64,000 nt of DNA from M55B118 sp041694275 (GCA_041694275.1 JASMTQ010000086.1:9657-73656), one strand, 5' to 3'; positions 51,787 to 61,191 are shown, counted from the stretch's first letter. The notes: a model not told the origin generated them from the sequence alone. A program made the numbers and translations.

Positions 51787-52587
51787 TCAAAGTTTTTGTA
51801 GAAGCGATACCGCAGGCCCCAGTAAGAAGACGGTCCATACGATATGCCATGCGCCAGTATAATAACCGAGGATGTAAAAAAGCAGAAGGCTTACATATAC
51901 TGTAAAAGGGACGAGTGTGTCTCTGCCCTTGGCGTGAAACGCCACAGACATCGTAGGTACAAATAGAAGTGCGACCCAGGCGATGGCGTACTGTTCAAAG
52001 AAATACCCCCAGAGAAAAAAGAGAATGAAGGATGCAATGAGTCCTACCCTGGCGACCAGAGAATCAATTGCATGAAGGTGTACGTATATGTGCCCCGTGA
52101 TGATGGCGGGAATGATAAATATCAAAAAGGAAAAAAGCGCGAGACGGTAATCCCCTGTCGATATGCCGATTATAAGGTATAAAAGCACCGATACCATCAA
52201 AAACCCTTCAAGCATCCATCTATGTAGCGTATGCTTTTCAAGCTGGAGTCCAACGAAAAGCGTAGAAAGCATCACAAGCCATGTCGGGTGGTAGCGTCCT
52301 GTGTAGTGAGCGAGAGCGAAATACACCGCGATACTCACAAAGAAAGTGATAAGCGTCGCCCGCATGAGCGGTCTTATTCTCTGGTAGCGAAATATGGCGA
52401 GCACGGGCAAAACAAGAAATACAACCCAGAAAGGATGCCATGATTTGAATATGAGTCCGTGAAGAAGGTAAACGGCAATGACCCCGAAGACACTCAGCCT
52501 TTTTTTCCTTGAAGTTGTCGGATTGAGTCTTCTTACGGTTTCGTTTTTAAATGATTTATTATTGCTTGATTGACTGGTATTTTTCAT
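51787..52587 (-). CDS. Multi-spanning membrane protein with repeated W-x-P motif
   Basis: The 266-residue protein has about nine hydrophobic helices after a polar N-terminus (1-28). A motif of the form Trp-(H/x)-x-x-W-x-V-x-(F/L)-x-x-x-P recurs four times: SWHPFWVVFLVLP, RYHPTWLVMLSTLF, YAIAWVALLFVP and AWHIVWTVFLLGP. Similar two-helix units occur at the C-terminus of some membrane-bound XRE regulators. Function unknown. Confidence 0.65.
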   Translation of the reverse strand: MKNTSQSSNNKSFKNETVRRLNPTTSRKKRLSVFGVIAVYLLHGLIFKSWHPFWVVFLVLPVLAIFRYQRIRPLMRATLITFFVSIAVYFALAHYTGRYHPTWLVMLSTLFVGLQLEKHTLHRWMLEGFLMVSVLLYLIIGISTGDYRLALFSFLIFIIPAIITGHIYVHLHAIDSLVARVGLIASFILFFLWGYFFEQYAIAWVALLFVPTMSVAFHAKGRDTLVPFTVYVSLLLFYILGYYTGAWHIVWTVFLLGPAVSLLQKL

Positions 52588-52642
52588 CCTTCGCCACCAT
52601 CCCTTTATACATCATTGTATCATATTTCAAGAACGGGGTATG

Positions 52643-52673
52643 AAAAAAAAGACATTTGCCTTTAGCAAATGCC
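52643..52673 (-). terminator. Terminator of the phzF-to-degV gene run
   Basis: GGCATTTGC and GCAAATGTC pair around TAAAG on the minus strand; TTTTTT follows. Confidence 0.85.
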
Positions 52674-52680
52674 TACGTAA

Positions 52681-53544
52681 TCAAAGCACCTTTTTGTCAA
52701 TGTATCCAAGACCAATGGCGCCCGGTCCGCCGTGTGCGCCTACGGCTGGTGTAAGCGGAATGCTTAGGATTGTTTCAAGCGAGGGGTCCGCCTCTTTCAG
52801 CTTTTCTACGATATAGTCTCTCGTTTTTTCATTTTGTGCATGAACGATATATGGTAGCACGTCACGCTCACTTGTTTCTTCAAGATAGGATTCAATCACG
52901 CGTCCAACAGCTTTTTTAAATGTTCTTATCTTTTCGATGTTTTCCACTTTGCCTTCATCTGAAATATGAAGCAGCGGTTTGATCTTGAGCATGCTTCCAA
53001 GGAAGCCCTGGGCGTTTGAAAGACGGCCGTTCTTTACGAGATAGGCAAGCGTGTCGACCGCAAAGACAATGTGGTTGTGTTCACGAATCGCTTCAAGCGC
53101 CTTTAAAATGGTCTTTACCGAAGCACCGCTTTCTGCCAGTTCGCTTGCCTTGATCGCCATCAGGGCCTCGGCATACGCAACGGTTTTGGAATCAAAAACG
53201 TGGATGTTGACGCCATCGACTTGGTTTCCCGCGGCAATGGCTGTTGAATAGATGCCGCTCATGTGTGAAGAAATGGTCACGACAATGATATCCTTCTTCC
53301 CTTCATCCCTTAGCGTTTCGAAGGTTTCAATCATTTCACCAATCGGGGGTTGGGATGTTTTTGGAAAAAGACTCGAATCATTATTGAGACGGGTGTAAAA
53401 CTCAGGCGCGGTGAGTTCTTCGTAGTCGATGAAGGTCTCATCCCCCAGATGAACACGCGAGCGCAGAATGCGAATGTCGTGATCATGTTCAATGTAATCA
53501 AGACATGCATTCGTGCACGCGACAATACCTAAAGCGTTGGTCAT
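52681..53544 (-). CDS. DegV family fatty-acid-binding protein (paralog 3)
   Basis: The 287-residue protein has ACTNACLDYIEH, TSQPPIGEMIE, ITISSHMSG-type VTISSHMSGIYS (His for the usual Gln), VDTLAYLVKNGRLSNAQG with SMLKIKPLLHI, and TPAVGAHGGPGAIG. It follows the cobalamin adenosyltransferase gene by 19 bases. The change in the ISSHMSG loop, which contacts the acyl carboxylate in the family, may alter lipid preference. Confidence 0.93.
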   Translation of the reverse strand: MTNALGIVACTNACLDYIEHDHDIRILRSRVHLGDETFIDYEELTAPEFYTRLNNDSSLFPKTSQPPIGEMIETFETLRDEGKKDIIVVTISSHMSGIYSTAIAAGNQVDGVNIHVFDSKTVAYAEALMAIKASELAESGASVKTILKALEAIREHNHIVFAVDTLAYLVKNGRLSNAQGFLGSMLKIKPLLHISDEGKVENIEKIRTFKKAVGRVIESYLEETSERDVLPYIVHAQNEKTRDYIVEKLKEADPSLETILSIPLTPAVGAHGGPGAIGLGYIDKKVL

Positions 53545-53563
53545 ACTATTACCTGCCTGTATT

Positions 53564-54100
53564 CTATTTTTCGACTTGGAAGTTGCGTGCGAGGATGAAA
53601 AGCAAATCAGAAAGTCGATTGAGGTATGCTCTTGGATGGTCCAGGTCGTTGCGTTTTTTTTCGTTGATGAATTTTACCAGTGTGCGTTCTGCGCGTCTGG
53701 CGACGGTTCTTGTAAAGTCAAAATATGCATTCGCGTGTGACGTTTCGCTTCCTGGCAAGTGAAACTGAGGTTCTATTTCCTCTTTTAAAAGCAGCTTTTC
53801 TTCTTCAGTTTCAATAAACGTAATGTCTCTTTCGTTGATTTTTCGAAGGGCTTTTGCCTGTTCGCTTTTTGGCGCGGTTGCCACAAGCGAATTGATGGCC
53901 TGAAGTGTCCGCTGAATCACCTTGATCTGTTCATACTGCGTATGATGATAGGTGAGTCCGAGAACCGCACTGAGTTCATCGATGGTTCCAAGGGTGTCAA
54001 AGAGAATGTCGTCTTTCGGATAACTTTTGTTGCTGTAATCACTGGATGCACCTTTGTCACCTTTTTTAGTGGAAATGGTGTTCACTTTTTTAATGGCCAT
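53564..54100 (-). CDS. Cob(I)alamin adenosyltransferase, PduO type
   Basis: The enzyme makes adenosylcobalamin from ATP and Co(I) cobalamin. The 178-residue four-helix-bundle protein shows the ATP-binding N-terminus STKKGDKGASSDY (about 9-21), FDTLGTIDELSAVLGL (about 34), FHLPGSETSHA (about 115), TVARRAERTLV (about 132) and a YLNRLSDLLFILAR end. No B12-dependent mutase or dehydratase is in the window. The ATG at 54098-54100 follows GGAAAGG. It precedes degV (paralog 3). Confidence 0.93.
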   Translation of the reverse strand: MAIKKVNTISTKKGDKGASSDYSNKSYPKDDILFDTLGTIDELSAVLGLTYHHTQYEQIKVIQRTLQAINSLVATAPKSEQAKALRKINERDITFIETEEEKLLLKEEIEPQFHLPGSETSHANAYFDFTRTVARRAERTLVKFINEKKRNDLDHPRAYLNRLSDLLFILARNFQVEK

Positions 54101-54152
54101 GAGTACCATCCTTTCCTGTTTCTTTTATGCGTTCATTATACTATTGAAAGGG

Positions 54153-55013
54153 TCATGTTCTAAAGCTTTTTACACGAAAACTTGCAAGAAGTATGAACAT
54201 AAGCGTCCATCCCGCGATAATGAGTGTAAGCTCACATTGTGTAAGGATTCTTTCAAAAAGTTCTATGTCAATGCCGAAGAAAAGCGCGTAATCCGCCTGG
54301 CCTGCATTTGATGTGAAAACTTCGCCGATGGCTTTTTCCATGTACACGGTTCTAAAAAGCGCCGATACCTGCATGAACGGTGTGAATGATAAAAATGTCT
54401 GAAACGCATTTCCAAACGCTCCAATAGGCACGTAAAGACCAGCGAGAAAGCCAACCAGTGTCCCCACGATTGAACTCATTGTTCCATGCGCATTCTGAGT
54501 TTTCAAAAATGTCACAATCGTATAAAGCATGGAGGTAAAGAGCGCTGAAGACAACCCTGTCAACCCAAGTATTTTCACAAGCGCCAGGGGCGAAAGCCAT
54601 GCACTGGCATTCAAATAGACAATCACTTGACCCACAACGAGGTTGAAAACACCAAGGGTGAACGTGATCACGAACGCCGCAATGAGATAAGACAAGGTTA
54701 TCGATAGTCTTTTAAGCGGTGTCACATAAAAATCATTGCTGATTCTCTCACTTCTGTCCCTAATCATGATACCGAGAAACCCAAGCGGGACGGTGACGGT
54801 TGATACCATGAGCACACCGCTAAAAAGCCATGTGTAGGTAAGATGTTTCGCTTCCGTGGTTCCCTGCATGGGTTCAGGAAGGCCTGATTCGTGCATTTGA
54901 ATTAGAAAAAGCGTATAAAGCAAAATCACGATGATCACAGAAAGAAGCGAGAAGAATACACTCCATTTGTCTCTTAGAAATACGAGAAGATGTCTTTTTA
55001 CGAGACTGTTCAT
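54153..55013 (-). CDS. ABC-2 type permease (DrrB-like)
   Basis: The 286-residue protein has six membrane helices and the ABC-2 pattern, with DKWSVFFSLLSVIIVI at the start, RDRSERISNDFYVTPLKR (about 95) and TMSSIVGTLVGFLAGLYVPIG (about 185). It overlaps the ATPase gene by 4 bases (ATGA-type coupling). With it, it forms a drug, lipid or polysaccharide exporter; the substrate is unknown. Confidence 0.9.
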   Translation of the reverse strand: MNSLVKRHLLVFLRDKWSVFFSLLSVIIVILLYTLFLIQMHESGLPEPMQGTTEAKHLTYTWLFSGVLMVSTVTVPLGFLGIMIRDRSERISNDFYVTPLKRLSITLSYLIAAFVITFTLGVFNLVVGQVIVYLNASAWLSPLALVKILGLTGLSSALFTSMLYTIVTFLKTQNAHGTMSSIVGTLVGFLAGLYVPIGAFGNAFQTFLSFTPFMQVSALFRTVYMEKAIGEVFTSNAGQADYALFFGIDIELFERILTQCELTLIIAGWTLMFILLASFRVKSFRT

Positions 55014-55918
55014 GCCGCTTCCCCCAGTCTTTTCCCTGTCAGATTCAAAAACACGTCGTCCATATCGCCCTTTACGACTTCAAAACTTTGAATGTGGGAT
55101 TTATATGTTTCAATGAGCTTTAGTGCCGAAAACGGATCTTCGAGTGGTATGTGAATGGTATTTTGAATTTTAGTGAATGGTATATTGTCTTTATCCAGTC
55201 GTTTTTGAAGAGCACTGTCCTTCGCCATGATTCTAAGCGTATCGTGCGCATGGGCATTCCTCAATGCTTCTGCGCTGTCTTCCGCGATGATATCCCCTTC
55301 ATCAAGAATGATGACGTGGTCGCAGTCGATAACTTCCTGCATGTAGTGAGTGGTAAGAAGAATGGTGAGGTCGTCTTCTTCTTTCAGTTTCAATATAAGA
55401 TTCCAAAGTGCTTCTCTCGCCTGGGGATCAAGTCCGGTAGTGGGCTCATCAAGCAAGAGTAGTCTCGGCTTATGAAGCAGGGCTCTCGCAACGTCGACCC
55501 GTCTTTTCTGTCCGCCTGAAAGGGTATTGAATTTCTGGTTGATGAACGATGAAAAACCGATGTGTTCCTTGAGTTCGTCAATCCTTTTATCAAGAGTGGC
55601 TTCACTCTTGTAGTAAAAGCGTCCTCTTAATTTCAAATTCTCTCTCACACTCAAATCACCATCGAGTGTTGAATACTGAAACACCACGCCAATGGCTTTT
55701 CTTACGGCGTCAGGATCCTTTTCAACATCATGGCCGTTGATTTCAATGGTTCCCGTTGTTGGTTCCTTGAGTGTTGAAAGCATCTCGATCGTGGTGCTTT
55801 TTCCAGCGCCATTGGGGCCTAAAAGTGCGAAGAAGGCGCCTTTTTTAACATTGAATTCAACCGCGTTAACCGCAGTCAGAGGTCCGTATTTCTTTGTAAG
55901 GTTTTTTACGTTTATCAT
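55010..55918 (-). CDS. ABC exporter ATPase (DrrA-like)
   Basis: The 302-residue protein has Walker A GPNGAGKSTTIEML (about 36), VVFQYSTLDGDLSVREN, signature TLSGGQKRRVDVARA, Walker B LLLLDEPTTGLDPQAR and the H-loop LTTHYMQEV. The C-terminal segment with DVFLNLTGK is typical of DrrA/CcmA-type exporters. It lies 9 bases after the cardiolipin synthase stop, in the same direction. Confidence 0.93.
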   Translation of the reverse strand: MINVKNLTKKYGPLTAVNAVEFNVKKGAFFALLGPNGAGKSTTIEMLSTLKEPTTGTIEINGHDVEKDPDAVRKAIGVVFQYSTLDGDLSVRENLKLRGRFYYKSEATLDKRIDELKEHIGFSSFINQKFNTLSGGQKRRVDVARALLHKPRLLLLDEPTTGLDPQAREALWNLILKLKEEDDLTILLTTHYMQEVIDCDHVIILDEGDIIAEDSAEALRNAHAHDTLRIMAKDSALQKRLDKDNIPFTKIQNTIHIPLEDPFSALKLIETYKSHIQSFEVVKGDMDDVFLNLTGKRLGEAA

Positions 55919-55927
55919 TGCATGCTC

Positions 55928-57475
55928 CTATATTATGGGTGAAAGAATGGCGAGAAGGTTTTCAAGAAAGCGCATGAAAACATTGCGCTTTCGCCACATT
56001 TCACACGTTATAAGTGTCGAATCGTCAAGGTCGTTTTCAAAGTCCTTGATGAGACTGGTGGTGGCTGATTTATTCGTGGTGAGCGCAGAGACTTCAAAGC
56101 TTAGGAAGGCGCTGCGGTTGTCCAGATTGTAAGTACCAATCGAGGCGATTTCATCATCCACTATCATGACTTTGGAATGGCAGAACCCACGATTGTACTT
56201 ATAGATTTTGACACCATGTTCAAGCAGGCTTGAAACGAATGACTGAGTAATCATGTAAACAAGTTGCTTGTCGGGAACCCCCGGGATGATGATGGATACT
56301 TCAATGCCGCTTTTCACCGCGACTTTGAGTGCGGTCAGTGTTTCCTGGTCCATTGCCATATAGGGGGTTGTGATTTTGATGGATTTCTGGGCTGAAAAGA
56401 TCATCTTCAAGTAGAGATCCCTTATATGTGCCTCTTCACTGTCAGGCCCGGATTGGATGATCTGCACGACCCCTTCGCTTTGTGCTTTGTGATCGGGGTA
56501 GTACTTCTGTGTATCCAAAAAGGTGTTCGTGTTGTAGTAATAGTCCTTCAGGAAAATAGACGTCAGACTTTTTACAGCCGTACCTTCAAGACGAATCATC
56601 GTATCTCTGAAATAATAGGGATTCTTGATTCGGTTGTCGTATTCGTTGGCGAGATTCATTCCGCCAGTAAATCCGATTTTTCCATCCACCACGACGATTT
56701 TTCTATGGTTTCTGTAGTTGACTCTGGTATTGAAAAGCGGGAAATAGATTTTATCGTTGAGCACGAGATCAATGCCCGATTCCCGCATTCTCTTAAGATG
56801 TTTTCGACTGGATGTGGCACTGCCAAGACCATCAAAGATGACTTTGACATCCACCCCTTCTTTCGCTTTTTGCATCAGTTTCTCTGTGACTTCCCTGCCA
56901 AGGGCGTCCGATCTGAAAATGTAAAACTGTACGAAGATAAACGTCTTTGCGTCCTTGATGGCTTCAAGGAGCGAGGGGAAAAACGCTTCTCCATTTTTGA
57001 GAATTTTGGTTTTTGTGCTGTTTTGATAGGGTCTGTGGTAGGAAAGATGATGGGCCGTATTGAAGATGCCCGAATATTTCGAGTTTTCCTCGCTTAGATC
57101 TCTTTGGGCGTCAAAGTGCTTGTTTTCGTGGGTAATGTAGTGACTTTTTTTCATCAGCGGCCGTTTTCGAAACCGTCTTGAACGCTTGAAACTTCGACCG
57201 AAGGTGAGAAAAAGCGTCATGCCGGCAACCGGTTCAAATGTCAGCAGCAAAAGCCACGGAAGTCTTTGGTAGGGCTTGTCGCTTCTAAGTGTGATTGAAA
57301 GCCAGACAAGTGCGAAGATGACCACAATAAGCGAGCGTACCACGAAGCCGAATATGCTGGAAAAATCGAAAAATTCCCAGACGATGTTGAAAAGGTATTC
57401 AAGGACAAAGCGAAAGCCCAGGGCAATCGCAAGTACGAGAAATACCCAGAATATCTTGCGTAAGCTCTTCTCCAT
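55928..57475 (-). CDS. cls: Cardiolipin synthase
   Basis: Cls joins two phosphatidylglycerols to cardiolipin. The 515-residue protein has two N-terminal membrane helices (about 8-30 and 40-60), PWLLLLTFEPVAGM (a third weak one), and two phospholipase D (HKD) motifs: RNHRKIVVVDGKIGFTGG (about 255) and CHSKVMIVDDEIASIGTYN (about 433). Length is as in Bacillus ClsA. It follows the coiled-coil gene by 17 bases; AGGAAGTG precedes the ATG. Confidence 0.96.
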   Translation of the reverse strand: MEKSLRKIFWVFLVLAIALGFRFVLEYLFNIVWEFFDFSSIFGFVVRSLIVVIFALVWLSITLRSDKPYQRLPWLLLLTFEPVAGMTLFLTFGRSFKRSRRFRKRPLMKKSHYITHENKHFDAQRDLSEENSKYSGIFNTAHHLSYHRPYQNSTKTKILKNGEAFFPSLLEAIKDAKTFIFVQFYIFRSDALGREVTEKLMQKAKEGVDVKVIFDGLGSATSSRKHLKRMRESGIDLVLNDKIYFPLFNTRVNYRNHRKIVVVDGKIGFTGGMNLANEYDNRIKNPYYFRDTMIRLEGTAVKSLTSIFLKDYYYNTNTFLDTQKYYPDHKAQSEGVVQIIQSGPDSEEAHIRDLYLKMIFSAQKSIKITTPYMAMDQETLTALKVAVKSGIEVSIIIPGVPDKQLVYMITQSFVSSLLEHGVKIYKYNRGFCHSKVMIVDDEIASIGTYNLDNRSAFLSFEVSALTTNKSATTSLIKDFENDLDDSTLITCEMWRKRNVFMRFLENLLAILSPII

Positions 57476-57492
57476 GATTCACTTCCTAATAG

Positions 57493-60198
57493 TTATTTTA
57501 GACTGTCCAGAGTTTCGTTGCCTCTTAGAATCTCAACAATCGTATGCGCGTCTTCCGCAGTTACACGGTTCAACGGATCAGCATGCAGGAACGTGCTGAT
57601 TTTTTCAATCTGCGAAGTATGAAAATTGACCGTTTTATTGAGCGCGGCATGGTAGCGTTCCTTGTCTTGTTCAAACGCATTGGTAAGACGTTCTTTTTCC
57701 GCATTGAGACGTTTTTCGGACTGGTCTTTTTCATCAAAAAGATTTTCCTTTTCCTTTTCACTTCGTTTCTTGAGCTCCTGCATCCGCGCTTCGTGGGTGC
57801 GATTCAGCTTGGAGATGTAAAGATCAAGACGTTTTTTCTCCGCCCGGGTCTCCTGAGTAATTCTGTTCAAGGTCTCTTCAAGGGTTCTATCAAGGGTTTC
57901 CAGGGTCTGTTCATAGTCCATTTGTACTCTGCTGGTTTCATCGGAGGCGTGTTTCTTGGCATCCTCGAAATCTTCTTTCAGGCTTTTTAGATAATTGTCC
58001 TTTTTGGCGTCATTGTCAGTTTTATCGCTTTTGGCGCGATGCACGCGGGTATTCAGGTATTCCTTGGCCGCACGCATGGTTTCAAGTTTTCTGTCATTTT
58101 GGAAGTTTTTGAAAAGATGGGCCCGATGTTTGATTGAATAGGCGAGCTCGCCGTAAGCGCGCGTTTCTTCCTTGGCAAGTTTTTTCAAGGTTCCAAGGTA
58201 GGCATTGAACTGATCGGTCATATGATAAAGCAGTGTCTGCGCCTCTTCGAGTGAACGTTCTCTTTTATCCTTGATTGTATCAAGCATGTTTTTATAGATG
58301 GCCTCTTTTTTCTCAAGGCTTTTTTTCTTCTCAAGATAGGTTTCCTCGTCCTTTTGCTGTTGCTGGTTGAGACTCTGAGTAAGCTGTGCTTTTTTCTTTT
58401 TGTCTTTTCTTCCGCTTAGTTTTCCGATTTCTTCTAATGCCTTGTTTTTTCTAAGTGCCTGTTCCGTAGAAAGGTTTTCAAGAATCCTGCCATGTTCTTT
58501 TTGCATGGATTCATAGGTTTCCTTGTAGATTTTCACTTCTTCTTCATACGTCTTGTCAATGGTCTTTACCATGGCCTGATGATCGTTTTTGGCATCGGCG
58601 ATCATGGTTTCGACCATATCGATCATCCGCCGGCTTCTTGCCTGGATTTCCTGTGAAATTGCGGGTTTGCGTGCTTTTAGAAGGTCGCTTTTGAGAGCGG
58701 CGTAATTTTCGCTGTCTTTAAGATAATGATCAATGACCATGGCTTCGTGATCATAATCTTTTTCGAATGTTTTAAGACGGCTTTGGATATTGGTGTTTCT
58801 AATTGCGTGGTCTCTTAAATGATTGGCTTCGTTTCTCTGACGCTCAAACGCTTTGATGTCCAGATTTCTTTCAATGATCTTCTTTTCCCTGTCTTTTTCA
58901 TAAAGCGCATTTGAAACGTCGTCATTGCGTTTTATTTTGGCCTCTTCCTTCAATTTGATAGCACTTGCTTCGTTTTCCTTAAGATCGCTTTCAGGCTGGG
59001 CTCTGTTTTTTTCATGGGTCTTGATTTGTTCAACCTCGTCACGAGCGTGATCGAAGTTGCTCATCTGCATGTCATGATCAATCCGAATCGCCTGTCTGTT
59101 TTGTTCGTATTCAAGCGTCGCTTTGTTATAAGCGGTGTTTTGTTCGTCAATAGCGGTTTTTTCTTCAGCTTTGATCTTTTCTATGTTTGCGAGCGCTTCT
59201 TCAATGCGATTGATGGAATCGATTTTGAGAGCGTGAATGGCTTCTTTTTCTTCGTTTAGCACTTTCTCTTTTTCATCGAGTTTCGGCTGAAGGGCGCTTT
59301 TTTGGTGCTGTTTTGTCTTTTCAAGAGCTTCCTGATGCGATTTTTTAAGTCTTTTGATATCCTTTTCGAGACTGTTTATTTGAGCGGTGTCATCGAGTTT
59401 TCTGGCTTCTTTCAGATAGCTTTGCTGTTTGGTGAGTTCTTCTTTTTGTTTTTCTTCAAGGGTTTCAAGGGCTTTTTCCTGTTTTTCTTTTGTTGACTCT
59501 ATGGTTTCTTCCAATGGTTTCATGGTTTTCTTGTGTTCGTTCATCCGCTTTTTAAGCGCGTCTTTGTACGCTTTTTGGTTTGAGTCCAGTGTTTTGTTTG
59601 CGTCTTCAAGCAAGTCTTTGAAACGACGCTTTATTTCTTCATACGCCTTGTTGAACTCCAGACGTTTATGTTCTTTCTTGTTCTCATTGACGTGGTAGCG
59701 AATGTTTGTATCGCGTTCCAGATCCGATAGGTTCGCGCTATGTCTTTCAATCGCGCTGTCAATGGCTTCATCCGCCTGGTTTTGAACCTTGAGCAGTGAT
59801 TCAGTAGCTTTTTTGACCGCAAAGTCATAATCGGCTTTGACTTTCTGGTGTTTCAATTTTGAGAGTTCAAGTTTCTCCGCATGGGTCTTTTTAAGTGCCT
59901 CAAGCGCATCTTCAAATGATTTTTTAGCGGTCTTCGCTTTTTTATCGATTGCCTGCATGGTGAGATCAAAGGTATGACGATGTTCATCGATTCTAAAGTC
60001 TTCGTTCAAGGCAAGCTGTTCAAGATTAAAAACGTGATTTTCAAGACTTTGTTTCATTGAGTCTTTGAGTTGATCACGGTTTTTTGAAAACAGGGTTTGA
60101 CGCGCCTTGATGGTTTTCAGGCTTTCCAGTTCCTTTTCAATGGTCCCCTTGTACCATGTTTCGAAAATCTGCATCATATCCTTACCATATTCTTTCAT
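57493..60198 (-). CDS. Long coiled-coil protein, unknown function
   Basis: The 901 residues are almost entirely charged, helix-forming sequence with heptad-like spacing of Leu, Ile and Ala between Lys/Glu/Asp/Gln. There is no signal peptide, membrane helix, P-loop, cysteine or other domain I recognise. The ends differ: an aromatic N-terminus (MMQIFETWYKGTIEKEL) and a compact C-terminal segment (FLHADPLNRVTAEDAHTIVE, about 868-887). SMC or Rad50 relatedness is unlikely because no ATPase head is present. It starts with GGGGGAAG and a good ATG, 32 bases after phzF, and is followed by cls and an ABC exporter. A scaffold or filament near the membrane is possible but inferred. Confidence 0.8.
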   Translation of the reverse strand: MKEYGKDMMQIFETWYKGTIEKELESLKTIKARQTLFSKNRDQLKDSMKQSLENHVFNLEQLALNEDFRIDEHRHTFDLTMQAIDKKAKTAKKSFEDALEALKKTHAEKLELSKLKHQKVKADYDFAVKKATESLLKVQNQADEAIDSAIERHSANLSDLERDTNIRYHVNENKKEHKRLEFNKAYEEIKRRFKDLLEDANKTLDSNQKAYKDALKKRMNEHKKTMKPLEETIESTKEKQEKALETLEEKQKEELTKQQSYLKEARKLDDTAQINSLEKDIKRLKKSHQEALEKTKQHQKSALQPKLDEKEKVLNEEKEAIHALKIDSINRIEEALANIEKIKAEEKTAIDEQNTAYNKATLEYEQNRQAIRIDHDMQMSNFDHARDEVEQIKTHEKNRAQPESDLKENEASAIKLKEEAKIKRNDDVSNALYEKDREKKIIERNLDIKAFERQRNEANHLRDHAIRNTNIQSRLKTFEKDYDHEAMVIDHYLKDSENYAALKSDLLKARKPAISQEIQARSRRMIDMVETMIADAKNDHQAMVKTIDKTYEEEVKIYKETYESMQKEHGRILENLSTEQALRKNKALEEIGKLSGRKDKKKKAQLTQSLNQQQQKDEETYLEKKKSLEKKEAIYKNMLDTIKDKRERSLEEAQTLLYHMTDQFNAYLGTLKKLAKEETRAYGELAYSIKHRAHLFKNFQNDRKLETMRAAKEYLNTRVHRAKSDKTDNDAKKDNYLKSLKEDFEDAKKHASDETSRVQMDYEQTLETLDRTLEETLNRITQETRAEKKRLDLYISKLNRTHEARMQELKKRSEKEKENLFDEKDQSEKRLNAEKERLTNAFEQDKERYHAALNKTVNFHTSQIEKISTFLHADPLNRVTAEDAHTIVEILRGNETLDSLK

Positions 60199-60230
60199 GA
60201 TTCTTCCCCCTAAAATGAATGTACACTAAT

Positions 60231-61076
60231 TTATATGGTGATTGAATCCAAAAGTCTGATGGTTCCTGAGACTAGGACACCTTCAAGGTTTCCATCTACC
60301 AGGTTGTAAGTGGCAACGAGGCGTGATGGTTTGCCCATCCAATCGCCTTGATGAAATACCAGCTTATCGATTTGAAGATCGAGTGTATCGTGAATGTGTG
60401 CCATCAAAGCTGCGGTTGCGGTACCTGTGGCGCTTTCTTCTTTTATACCGATTGCTGGAAGAAAGTTCCTTGCATGGACGACATTTTCATAAATATCAAG
60501 ATGGTATAGATAAATACCAGCCACATTGAAATCAACACTGAGTGATTGAATAGCATCCATATCCGGCTGGTAGGTTTTAAGTTTTTCAAGTGACTTGAGA
60601 CCGATATAGAGTTCCTTGACGCCTGAATCCATGATGGATACGGGCTGTTCACTCAAATCGGCGTTTTTAAGATTGAGTCTGTCAAGCGGTTCGAAACGCT
60701 TGAAGGTCTTAAGTGACACTGGTCTTTTGAATTGAAGCGTTACTCCGTTATATTGAACGTTGACGGTTACCGTAGTGGTCTTTGCATACAATGTGTGAAC
60801 GCCTGAATCAATGAGCCCTTTCTCATACGCCGTACCAATCAGGGCAAGAGACGCATGGCCGCACATCGCAACTTCTCTTAAAGGCGTGAAGTATCTGACA
60901 AACACCTTCTCTTTTTCCATAACGACAAACGCTGTTTCGGAGTAGCCTACTTTCCGGGCGATCTCCTGCATAAATGATTCATTTGGCCAGTGTTTCATAA
61001 AAACGACACCAGCTTCGTTTCCGCCTTCACCATCTTTTGTAAAGGCACTGACTCGAAATACATTTGTCTTTGGCAT
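60231..61076 (-). CDS. PhzF family isomerase/epimerase-like protein
   Basis: The 281-residue protein has the PhzF pattern: GGNEAGVV (about 18-25), the catalytic glutamate in GYSETAFV (about 47), YFTPLREVAMCGHASLA (about 62-78) and ESATGTATAALMAH (about 222). The fold resembles diaminopimelate epimerase. PhzF in Pseudomonas makes phenazines, but most members have unknown substrates. It heads a run of genes down to degV (paralog 3), divergent from the second HD-GYP gene. Confidence 0.9.
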   Translation of the reverse strand: MPKTNVFRVSAFTKDGEGGNEAGVVFMKHWPNESFMQEIARKVGYSETAFVVMEKEKVFVRYFTPLREVAMCGHASLALIGTAYEKGLIDSGVHTLYAKTTTVTVNVQYNGVTLQFKRPVSLKTFKRFEPLDRLNLKNADLSEQPVSIMDSGVKELYIGLKSLEKLKTYQPDMDAIQSLSVDFNVAGIYLYHLDIYENVVHARNFLPAIGIKEESATGTATAALMAHIHDTLDLQIDKLVFHQGDWMGKPSRLVATYNLVDGNLEGVLVSGTIRLLDSITI

Positions 61077-61102
61077 GGAATCCCCTCCTTGCGTGTATCT
61101 TC

Positions 61103-61130
61103 AGTATACCTTATTTGGTGGGGTTTTCAA
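61103..61130 (-). promoter_or_regulatory. Promoter of phzF and probably the genes after it
   Basis: Minus strand: TTGAAA (61125-61130), 16 bases, TATACT (61103-61108), 27 bases before the ATG. Confidence 0.65.
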
Positions 61131-61161
61131 AGAATTGCGAATGGAAATGAATAATTTTTGT

Positions 61162-61169
61162 GCTATAAT
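61162..61169 (+). promoter_or_regulatory. Extended -10 promoter of the second HD-GYP gene
   Basis: TGCTATAAT (hexamer 61164-61169), 22 bases before the ATG and overlapping no coding sequence. Confidence 0.6.
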
Positions 61170-61191
61170 TAATCTAGCGAGGTGGCCTTAT

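Noticed and set aside
57493..60198. Coiled-coil gene as an SMC or SbcC ATPase
   Set aside because: No Walker A, signature or Walker B motif at either end.
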